Shown one piece after another: positions 24,523-33,037 of a stretch of DNA of 64,000 bases. A program made the position numbers and the translations under genes. The stretch is from Sanguinoderma infundibulare. Taxonomy: Eukaryota; Basidiomycota; Agaricomycetes; Polyporales; Polyporaceae. Numbering within the stretch: position 1 is the first letter of the stretch; the number at the start of each line of letters is the position of its first letter. The notes beneath the pieces were generated by a model. That model ran no database searches, was not told where the DNA came from, and saw only the letters and a program-made list of their open reading frames with translations. The stretch spans positions 1,054,001-1,118,000 of the forward strand of contig JAVLRN010000005.1 of the NCBI GenBank assembly GCA_032821775.1, read 5' to 3'.

Positions 24523-25927
24523 ATGTCTCTCAAAATCAAAATATCTAGGCCAACTCTCGTACGTCGCGTTTCGTCCCTGTATTTATTCGTGTCTGACAGC
24601 AGACCAGCCACAGGGACCCAGACCTTCCAAACGACGTATCCAGAGGATAGACTCGGGCGACGAAGATTACGAGGTTGCGCCCAATGCCCCTTTATACGAT
24701 CAAGACGCGCTGGAACCCAGGCCAAAGAAGGCGCGGACGGTCAGCCGGGCGGCTTCGAACGACTCTGGAGAGGATGCCTATGGCGGTGGCGCCGAGGACG
24801 AGGTCATAGACATCGACGGCGACATGGAGGACACTCGCTTTCTCCCTGATCCCCCTCCACCTTCCACATCCCGACCACTATCTCCCGCTCCGGGCGCAAA
24901 GCGCAGGCTGTCAAACGCTGCCGCGTCTTCGAGCAAGTTGCGTACAAAGGACAAGGATTCCAAATCATCCAAATCGAGCAAGAAGAAGAGGAGGGCGGTG
25001 GTCTGGACGGACGACGAGGACGACGAGGAGTTTGACGATCCTGTCGCCGTGATCTCGGGTGACGACTACTTCGACCCCGAACCCGACTTTTCCAGCAAGA
25101 AGGTCGTCAAGGCAAAGAGCGGCAAGGTGGTTGTGAAGGTCGGCGGGAAGGGCGCTGCTGGGAAGAAGGAGGACAAGGAGATCACCTTCCGGGATGAGCG
25201 TAAGCTCATCCAACCACCCGTCACCGAGCCCGTCGGGCGCGTCAAGGAGGACGAGCTCGCCAAGTCGACGCCCGACCCCTTGGAGGAGCCTATACCGAAG
25301 AAACGTAAGCTGCCCCCAATCAAGAAGAACAAACCCGCAGGTTCGACCTCGACGGGTCCTTCCACTCCTGCACCTAAACCCGCCGCACCTACACCGGCAA
25401 AGAAGGATGAGCCTGCGTCGACGGCCTCCCTGACTCCCGCTCTGACCAGCAATCAAGTTGGGGTGCGGAAGCCTGCCGGGGCCTCCACCGATTTGAATCT
25501 CCTCGACTCTACGGTGTACTCGGAATTGTTCATGAGAGCGGTACGTCTTGGCGCCCCATCCGAGTGCTTCAGTTGTACTCACGTTGTTCACTGTAGCCGG
25601 GTGGCTCGACTCCCAATTCAGGACTGAACAGGAAGCAGAAAGAGGAGGAGCGAAGGAAGGAGCTCGACAAGATGCGGAACGAGGCTCGTGCCAAGCGAGA
25701 GGCCGAAGCTGTGAGTGTGTCCTTACGTTCCCGTTCTGGTGTGGAATTTCACGCCTGTCTTTCTGCAGAGGCACGCATTCAATCTGCAGTCTGGACCTGA
25801 GAAGATTCAGCGGTACGAAGAGGTGCTACGAGCCTGCGGCGCGAACGCGCGATACCCTAATTTGCTCGGAGCGGCGTTCAAGCAGATGTCTGACCGCAAC
25901 CGGTCGCGTCTTGCAGCTCAGCAATGA
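24523..25927 (+). CDS. Unassigned nuclear-type protein with charged low-complexity body
   Basis: I do not recognise this family. Exon 1 encodes MSLKIKISRPTL; after a short intron the frame opens as QPQGPRPSKRRIQRIDSGDE. The middle is acidic (VWTDDEDDEEFDDP, VISGDDYFDPEP) alternating with Lys-rich stretches (KSSKSSKKKRRAV, PIPKKRKLPP), typical of chromatin or nucleolar proteins. A short-intron-split C-terminus looks folded and helical: LDSTVYSELFMRA, KQKEEERRKELDKMRNEARA and a final ~50-residue block around GPEKIQRYEEVLRACGANAR. Total about 430 residues. A chromatin-remodelling accessory subunit is one possibility, but no diagnostic motif supports it. It is head-to-head with OGG1. Confidence 0.7.
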
Positions 25928-26127
25928 CACCACACACTCGATCGTGGATGTATCTGTACTATCTTGTAATTTGTAGCATATTCATCGGAATTTCTTGGCT
26001 GGGACGATGATAGGATGTGGGACGCATATGGAACAAACCAGGGCGTACACGGTAGCTTGGATGGCAGGGGCCAAACCTCCAATTAAGCATACTAATGAGA
26101 ACAAACGGTTCGGATCCTTGACGATAC

Positions 26128-27480
26128 CTACATAATCTGGCCAAGGACATAGGAATAAGCACCTTCGAAGAATGGGAAAGGCCCACCGCTCGCCTCCTCA
26201 TCCCACACGGCACGAAACGCTGCTTCGCCTCTGACAATTTGTCGAAGTTGTCCGGCCACAGGGGCACAGTGCCGTCCCGCGGGATTGGAATCACCGATTC
26301 GTCGTATTTCACCGCAGGAGGGACAGAGACCTGAACGCAGCAAGGGAGGATGGTCGCGCCACGCCAGCCGATGGCGCTGCGAACCTCTGCGGGGCCATTG
26401 GGTTGCACGATGAGGTTGTCGAGCGACTTGACAAAGGGCAATGGGAGACGGATAATGTCGTCGAGTGCGCGGAGCTGGAACGACGCGGCACTCTCGATTA
26501 AGCTCTTCATGTCAGGCCCTTTCGGACGATGTGGATGGTATATCAGCGCTAACAGAAAGCGAAATGTCTGAGGATACGACTCCAGGGTCCGTGGTCGGCT
26601 TCCACACGCGCATCTTCACCCCGCCACCGCTCCCTGTTTGCAGTGGGCCCGATTCCATATCTTGTTGCAAGCCCCCTGCCCAGTACACCCACAGCAGCTT
26701 GTTCATAATCTGTGTGGAGAGATACGTTTCGGTGCCTGCTGTCTGACAAGTATGGGTCGTTGGCAAAATACAAAGACCCATATTGAGAGAACGCTTGAGG
26801 CAAGAGTGCGCGTTCGAGCATTATAATGCCAAGCAGAGCATGCACGGCATCGTCGCCCTCTGCCTAGTGAGAGTGGAGCGTGACGCCTTCCACGTACTCT
26901 AGAACCATGTACAGGGTCTGGGCAGGGATTTTGTAGGACGCATCCCAGGCGATGACCCTTGGAGGCATTGGCAAGAAGCTGGCATCTGGCCGTGGGTGTA
27001 ACTGACCGTGGCCGCTTCGCTGGCGATTGCGCGTCCAACGTCACCGCCCACCATGGCATACCGCAAGGAATACGGACGACTGCCTTCTTGCCGTTGTCGA
27101 AGTGCAAAAGGAAAACTTTGCTGAAATTTTCTGGTAAAGAATAGCTCAGATTAGAACCGCGCATGAATAGTAGTGGACTTTTCACACCTCCGCCGATCTT
27201 CTCCCAGGACAGGCACCTTTGAGCAGACACGCTCCGGCACGCGATTCGTTCCATGCCTTCGACGTTGAAGGGTGTATACCGAGCTCGACGTTCTGAAGCC
27301 TAGCTCAGCCGGGGTTAAGACGACAACTTCCATGAAACAGACCATGTTCATCGTTGTAAAGCTATCGATCGGTGGTTCCAAAGAAGAAAGCATCGGGTTT
27401 GCCGAACTGCGCAACAGTTCTGGACGGTGAGCGAAGGGTGGCGAATGGTTTGACTTTGGAAGCGACATTTAGACCTATTC
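26128..27480 (-). pseudogene. Decayed AIM9-like aminoglycoside-phosphotransferase-fold gene
   Basis: Relic of the fungal AIM9-like phosphotransferase family. Recognisable blocks in order on the minus strand: YTPFNVEGMERIACRSV with SAQRC and EKIG (27290-27190), NFSKVFLLHFDNGKKAVVRI, GGDVGRAIASEAATV, PPRVIAWDASYKIPAQTLYM with VLEYVEGVTL, SQYGSLYFANDPY, IGPTANRERWRGEDAR and IGWRGATILP. Between the third and fourth blocks the frame shifts without usable splice sites. It also shifts just before GGDVGRAI (near 27060), and an in-frame TAG follows VTLHSH (near 26862). The kinase loop HxDxxxxN has become FVKSLDNLIV, losing its His and Asp, and IDW has become IGW. The 5' end is unclear and may run into the end of the GCIP-like gene. 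Confidence 0.75.
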
Positions 27481-27722
27481 TCATGTTCGTAACAGTGGAT
27501 GGTGGATGGGAACTGACGTTGTATAGGGCTAGGCAGTCGCCTTCGGTCCTGGCAAGCTTGGCGAGTATGTTGTACCACGCCACGTCCTCCATGTCGTTGC
27601 AACGGAAATATTTTGAAAGAGATGCGAAATCATGTAATAAGCCTATGGGAAGTCTCCTGTAGCTCACCCGTTTAACAAGGGGGATAGTCGACTGCACACT
27701 CACTGACTCTGTGCACGAATCA

Positions 27723-28965
27723 TCAGATACCATTCGCTACTTGATCTCCCAACATTTCCTCTACGGCTTTCGCTGACTTGTCTACCTGCGCAAGACACGA
27801 ATTGAACCACTTCCGGGAGTCCTTCGTCATCTTCTCCGCCGAGTCCTTCGCACCATTCATACTGAGCGTACTCATCTCCTTCTCTAGATCTGCTGGGGGC
27901 AGCAGCACGTCCGTTGTTATCGAAGCGTGAACGACGCGAATCGCCTTAACTAGGGTCGATGTTGAAGCTGCGAGTGCGGGAGGTTTTTGGGGAGAGTATA
28001 CCGTCGCGACAACCTCCTCAAGAGCAACGACGACCGAGTTTGATAGGGATGGTAGCGCATCCAGTGCTCGATTAATGGCATCGGGGTCTGCTGGCGATCT
28101 TGGAAGTCTCCCTAATACGTCGGGTATCACCCTCTTGTGCAAGAGGGTTACGAAGCGTATGAGGGGTTGGATCTTAATTTCTATGAGTCTGATTGCGTCA
28201 AACGCGGATCTCAACTTGATACATGCCTTCTTGGTGCGCTCCAGTTCAACTTCGGACATTTGCTTAGTTGGGCCAAAGCCCAGCTCATCCCACTCGTCAT
28301 CCAACCCGTCTTCGCCCAGATCGTCCTCCCCGTGTCCGTAGTTCTCGACCATAGCATTAATCTCCTCCAAGGAATCCTCGAGCATGCTCTTATCCGCCCT
28401 CCAACGCTTTTTGACTGCAGCAATGTTATCCGCTGGGAGCTCGCGACGGGCTTTCTCGATCATGTCGTGGACGGCGCCGGTGCGGACCAGGTAGTCCTCT
28501 CCAGCGTTGTCTGCGAACATCGACGCGAGGGAACGCACCGCCTCAATCACATCCCGCGCGAGCAACCCGATCTCTGAAGCAAGCGTGGCGCCGTAAAGCT
28601 GGAAAAGCGTGGCACATGTTGCGAGCGAAGTGATTGAGGTCCCGAGATCCTTGATGGGCGCGAGGGCGGCGGTTGGTGCAGGTTCAGAAGGTCGAAGGAC
28701 TAGGGTGACCTTCGTTGTGGAGGTGTATATGAGAGTGAGGAGCGATTGGAAGTCCATATGGAGGACGGCAAGGGTGGGGCGCGAGGCAAGAACGGAGACT
28801 AAGGAGGGGGGAGAAAGCTGCTGAAGGGCATCGATGGCGGCAGAACAACTGTCGCGAAGTGCTCTGAGTGCAGCTAAAGCTATAGACTGGGCTCCGTCAA
28901 CGTAGACGACGACGACGAGAGTGATTGCACTTGCCTTTTTCTTCGTCCGTCTCTGGTGCACTCAT
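27723..28965 (-). CDS. Cyclin-D1-binding protein 1-like (GCIP/CCNDBP1 family)
   Basis: Two exons, 28965-28935 and 28879-27723, give 395 residues. The start MSAPETDEEK joins ALAALRALRDSCSAAIDAL across a 55-nt GC-AG intron; read unspliced, the frame closes after 22 codons, so splicing is needed. The protein is almost entirely helical, with Ala/Leu-rich heptads, an acidic insert (GHGEDDLGEDGLDDEWDEL) and the block SEVELERTKKACIKLRS. This layout fits fungal members of the GCIP/CCNDBP1 family, which in animals bind cyclin D1 and helix-loop-helix factors; the fungal role is not established. The assignment rests on overall pattern, not a catalytic motif. Pieces of this gene recur as relics at 20095-20222 and 32355-32600. 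Confidence 0.75.
28880..28934 (-). other. GC-AG intron in the GCIP-like gene
   Basis: Minus-strand intron with donor AAG|gcaagt, the optimal GC-donor context, a branch-like gttgacg and acceptor tatag. No GT donor nearby restores the frame. Confidence 0.8.
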
Positions 28966-29488
28966 CGTCCAGGTCAAAGGCTGCAGGCGCTAAAGTGGTG
29001 GTCGCAGGCGCCTGCCGGACTCAAGGCGCTTCAAGTTCGGCATTCGGTACACGCCGACCACCAGCCACATGTCACCTTCTTCACCCCAGTAAGTGGACTA
29101 TTTGTCATCGAACATGCCATAGAGCTAACACGGAGTTAGATAGGCGCATTCGCTTCCTCGCAAGTCCTAATTTTTGTGCCTGGGAATTCCTTATATGTCG
29201 AGGACGTGGTGTAAAAGGCTGCCAACCGTTCTCAGGCGGCCAAGAAGCGTCTGCCAACACGATCACAAGGTCGATCACTGGAGCGGTCATACGGCGCATT
29301 CGCTATTCGACATCCTATATTCTGGGCATGCGACCCGGAAACATGCATCTATTTGTATCTCTCGATACGGAACGTCGAGGAACGGAAGAGTGGCCCGAGT
29401 CCTGAGTCCCAACTATTTGTAACGGTGCTGACGGCCTACCGCCTAGACGTGTCTCCTCGTTCTTTCCGCCCCAGCAATTAATACATCA
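28966..29488. other. Intergenic region between GCIP-like gene and GMC1
   Basis: 523 bp between divergent genes. It carries promoter-like element copy A (29095-29265). The remaining ~220 bp before the GMC1 ATG is less similar to the equivalent GMC2 leader, except the last ~40 bp (CGTcC..TTCCGCCCCAgCAATTA), which match well. Confidence 0.65.
29095..29265 (+). repeat. Promoter-like element, copy A (upstream of GMC1)
   Basis: Contains ATGCCATAGAGCTAAC, GAATTCCTTATATGTCGAGG, ACGTGGTGTAAAAGG (TATA-like position) and CTGCCAAC..GGCGGCCAAG. The same string of motifs occurs at 32663-32805 before GMC2 (where the TATA-like site is a better GTATAAATAG) and inverted at 19739-19893. It lies 220-390 bp before the GMC1 ATG, so it probably includes the distal and core promoter. 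Confidence 0.7.
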
Positions 29489-32297
29489 ATGTTTCTGCTC
29501 CTCTCGCTTGCGGCTCTGGCACTTAACACTCTAGTCCGCGCTTCCAGTCGAGGTACGTGTTCGTCTGTCTCGTGAGCTGGAACCAAAAGCTTCATTGGAT
29601 TATAGGGATTGGCAGAACATTCGATTATGTTGTGATAGGCAGGTCTTATTTGAGGTCTTTATACACAGTGTACTGACTGCATCTATTGTGCTCGCAAGGC
29701 GGCGGAACAGCTGGACTCGTGATAGCAGCGCGCTTGAGCGAAGATCCAGACACCACCGTCGCAGTCATCGAGGCAGGCGCTCATCATGTTAACGAACCCC
29801 TCGTCGATACCCCCCGTAAGTCCTCGGGCTAATATGTGCAGAAGAAGTCAGACAGCTGAAGTCACCAGAATTCTATGGTCGGGCTTTCGGGAACCCTGAT
29901 TTCGACTGGCGGTTCGAAACTGTCCCGCAAGGCGCACTGAATGGCACTGTCATTGCACAGCCAAGAGGCAAAATGCTTGGTGGATCCAGCGGGTTGAATG
30001 GCATGATATGGGACAGAGCCTCTGTGCAGGAGTACAATGCTTGGGAGAAGGTCAATTCTAGCCCATGGTTCCCACTCTGTCTACCTTGTTCATCGTACTA
30101 CAACCCAGCTCGGCGCTGAGGGGTGGAATTGGAACTCGCTGCTCCCGTACTTCAAGAAGACAGAGACGGACTCGCTACAAACGCCCTCACAACTCTACCC
30201 AGGAGCGCATCAAGTCTCTCAAAAAAGGTTCGACCTATACCATGGTCACCATGGCCCCGTTCAAGTGAGCAGTCTATCTCTCCCGCATCGTTCGTTCATT
30301 CGTGACGTGCACTTCATCCTAGCCGTCGTTCAACGTTATATACTCGAACATCACCGACCCGCTCGTGGAGGCTGTAAATAACTTGGGTATCCCTACAAAT
30401 AGCGATCCGGTACGTTTGTGCAAATGTCCTATCCGGCAATCGGCTCCCGACCTCCACAGGATGAGGGTGATGCTACTGGCATATACAACGGGGAAATGGC
30501 CGTCGACCGAGTGAAGAACGTCGGAAAACGGTCTTATTCGGCCAGCACCTACTACAACATCAGCGCGGACAGACCAAACCTGACTGTCTTTCTAACCACC
30601 CAGGCAAGTGCCCCTTCGTAAGTTTCGATCGTCCAATCCTTACGTCTCCCATAGGCCACGAAGATTGGATTCACCAATCCGTCCGGTTGCCTACAAGCAA
30701 CCAGTGTCGACGTCGTCGCCGTCAACGCAACCGGTATAACGGGAACGGTATATGCACGCAAGGAAATCGTCCTTTCGGCAGGCACCTTTCAAACCCCTCA
30801 TCTCCTCGAGCTGTCCGGTGAGACGCAGTCCTCGACTATGTATGCAGCTTAATATCTTAATTTGCCCTAGGCATCGGAAACAAATCTTTCCTCGAAAGCC
30901 TCGGCATCAAAAGTTTGCTTGATCTACCGGGCGTCGGGGAAAATCTCCAGGTCAATCTCTCATGGTTCTGTGGACGGCTCATTAACTCACGATCAACAGG
31001 ATCACACCTTGGTCTCGCAAGACTTCGAGGTCCTCAACACGACGTTCACATATGGTGGGATTTGCAAACCGACCAGCCCAACCATATTAACCGCTCCACG
31101 CAGACGTGCTCAGGAACGACCCGACGTACGCTGCTGAACAGCAAGCGGAATAGTATGTCGTGCCTATGTTCACTCGGATCGCTTTTTTCACTCTCTCGGT
31201 CCGGTTTAGCCAGGCGAACGGCACTGGCATGTTCGCATCTGTCCAACTTGCGTTCATATTCCCTCCGTTGAAGTCAATAGTTTCCGACGCTGTTCTGGCC
31301 TCCCTTCAAGAACAAGCTCAGGAGCTCCTACACGCGTCCGGCCTATCGGCTTTAACCAGGGCACAGTATCGAATGCAACACGACTGGCTGTCGGCGGAGG
31401 ATATCGCATACACAGAGTTCTTCATGTATCCTGGCAGCTCGTTGGCAGTAGGCGGTCTGACCCCAGGTTCCGCGTATATGTCATTGATCACAGGCAACAT
31501 GGTCAGTGCGCCATGATCTCTTTGTCTGTAACGCTGACACTCAAGTCGTCCTCGTCAGCATCCCTTCAGTCGTGGTAGCGTGGTATGTTCCATAACACCA
31601 TTCCGGACTCTGATGACAACTAGTAACGAGTCAAACGAATTTCAAGCACATCAATTCCACTGATCCCCTGCTCCAGCCGGTGATCGACCCCAAGTACGCG
31701 GACAAGAACATTGGTGCGTATCGTCCGCCATGGATATCCCACCAGTCTCGCGACTAGTCACCTACACGTGCTGTGCTTAGATTCGCAAATCCTGCTCGAG
31801 GGCGTGAAATTTGTCCGCAAAGTTGTTGAGACAGACCCCCTTGCGTCGCTCATCGTTGGCCCGTTCGTGCCCTCGTTTAATAACGCCACCGACGGCGAAT
31901 GGCTGGAGTAAGCTCACTCTTGGCGGAAATACAGCGCTTAAGCTGACCGTTGTCCGAACAGGTTCATTAGGTCAAATCTGAACACCATCTATCACCCCAT
32001 CGGAACTGTAGCGATGCTTCCGCGAGAGCTAGGAGGCAAGGGACTTCAGCAGAACTTGAAGTGGCAGAACGCTGACGACGAGCCTAGGTGTAGTCGACCC
32101 GAAGACGCTCAAGGTCTACGACACTTCGAATTTGCGTGTGATCGACGCGTCTGTCATCCCAATGCTGATTGCGACTCACCCACAAACGACGGTCTATGCG
32201 ATCGCGGAAAGGGTAAGTCTATGATCCCCGGTACGGATGCATTTTGAACTAATGCAAACCAAAGGCAGCGGATATCATCCGAGGACGCATTGCGTAA
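29489..32297 (+). CDS. Secreted GMC oxidoreductase, tandem copy 1
   Basis: FAD-dependent glucose-methanol-choline oxidoreductase of the aryl-alcohol oxidase/pyranose dehydrogenase type (AA3). Begins [20 protein letters not shown], a probable signal peptide. The ADP-binding loop [19 protein letters not shown] spans an intron; [17 protein letters not shown] and [15 protein letters not shown] fit the two GMC signatures. The C-terminus has the active-site His in [16 protein letters not shown], then [17 protein letters not shown] and [14 protein letters not shown]. The last exon reads [10 protein letters not shown] with TAA at 32295. More than a dozen short introns; two (29639-29698 and 32036-32087) need GC donors where copy 2 has GT. 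If those introns are not spliced the gene is dead. Copies 1 and 2 share exon layout and high identity, so they arose by tandem duplication. Substrate unknown. Confidence 0.85.
29639..29698 (+). other. GC-AG intron within the FAD-binding motif of GMC1
   Basis: Donor ATAG|gcaggt, branch-like ctgac, acceptor gcaag. Removing these 60 nt gives V-I-G-G-G-T-A-G. Using the neighbouring GT two bases further breaks the frame. GMC2 has gtaggc at the same site (33191-33244). Confidence 0.8.
32036..32087 (+). other. GC-AG intron after PRELGG in GMC1
   Basis: Donor GGAG|gcaagg, branch-like gctgac, acceptor cctag. Splicing 52 nt gives PRELG-GVVDP in frame. The GMC2 counterpart is a 51-nt GT-AG intron (35609-35659, gtaagg). 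Confidence 0.8.
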
Positions 32298-32354
32298 CTT
32301 GACTGAGGACAGTGTGCCTTATTCAATGCGTCCTTCGGGTGAACGTAACGATCA

Positions 32355-32600
32355 TCCTAATGCGTCGGGTACCATCCTCTTGAGGGTTCCGAAGCATATG
32401 AGGGACTGGATCGTGATTTCCAGGTGTTCAGTTGCATATAATGTCGAATTGATATGTAGCTTCTTTGTGCACTCCGGCTCAATTTCGGACATCTGCTTAG
32501 TTGGGCCAAAGTCAGGCTCGCTGCTCATGCCACAAGTCGTCCAACCCTTCTTCTCCCGAATCGTTCTCTCCCTGCCCTTCGTCTACTTCTGATAGCGTTT
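32355..32600 (-). pseudogene. Relic fragment of GCIP-like gene, copy B
   Basis: Aligns over about 240 bp with 28105-28345. Strong nucleotide runs include GCGTCGGGTA, CTTAGTTGGGCCAAAG and TTCGGACAT. Read on the minus strand it still resembles the acidic insert (EGQGENDSGEEGLDDLWHE against GHGEDDLGEDGLDDEWDEL). Small gaps break the frame and both ends of the gene are missing, so it is a truncated non-functional copy lying between the two GMC genes. Confidence 0.8.
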
Positions 32601-32662
32601 TGACGGCCGGGGGACGGGCGGTATACCTGCAACCCTCTGAAGGCAGTACATCTCCCATTTCT

Positions 32663-32805
32663 TCGCCTTGGTGAGTGCAACATTCGTCGTTTAAAATGCC
32701 GTAAAACTGATGTGCATTCGCTCCCCTGAACATCCTACATAGTTTTGTGCCAGGTCGAGGACGGAGTATAAATAGCTGCCGGCGATTCTGCGCCAAAGAA
32801 ACTTC
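32663..32805 (+). repeat. Promoter-like element, copy B (upstream of GMC2)
   Basis: Third copy of the element: TTCTTCGCC, GTGAGTGCAACATTCGTCG, AAAATGCCGTAAAACTGAT, GGTCGAGGACGGAGTATAAA and TAGCTGCCGGCGATTCTGCG. Compared with copies A and C it lacks the GAATTCCTT block. A good TATA box (TATAAAT) lies about 260 bp before the GMC2 ATG, rather far for a core promoter, so either a long 5' UTR or another start site is used. Confidence 0.7.
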
Positions 32806-33037
32806 TGCCAAAACTTTGACTGCAGTCATCGCGAAGGTATTAAGGCGGTTGTGCCGCGCGTTAGCCATTGAACCTCGTCTACCGGGCGCCATGGGTCCGA
32901 AAACATGGTTGTAACCTAAGCGCATTGTTTAGGGAGTCTAAGGGGAGCGTGGCGCCGGTTTCAACTATATGTAAGGGCGACACGCGTCACCTCAGATGCG
33001 TGACCTCGTCCGTTTCGCCCCAACAATTATCACCAGT

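Noticed and set aside
32030..32247. Apparent one-base frameshift destroying the C-terminus of GMC1
   Set aside because: Comparison with GMC2 shows an intron at the same point (51 nt GT-AG there, 52 nt GC-AG here). Splicing it restores PRELGG-VVDP and the conserved end.
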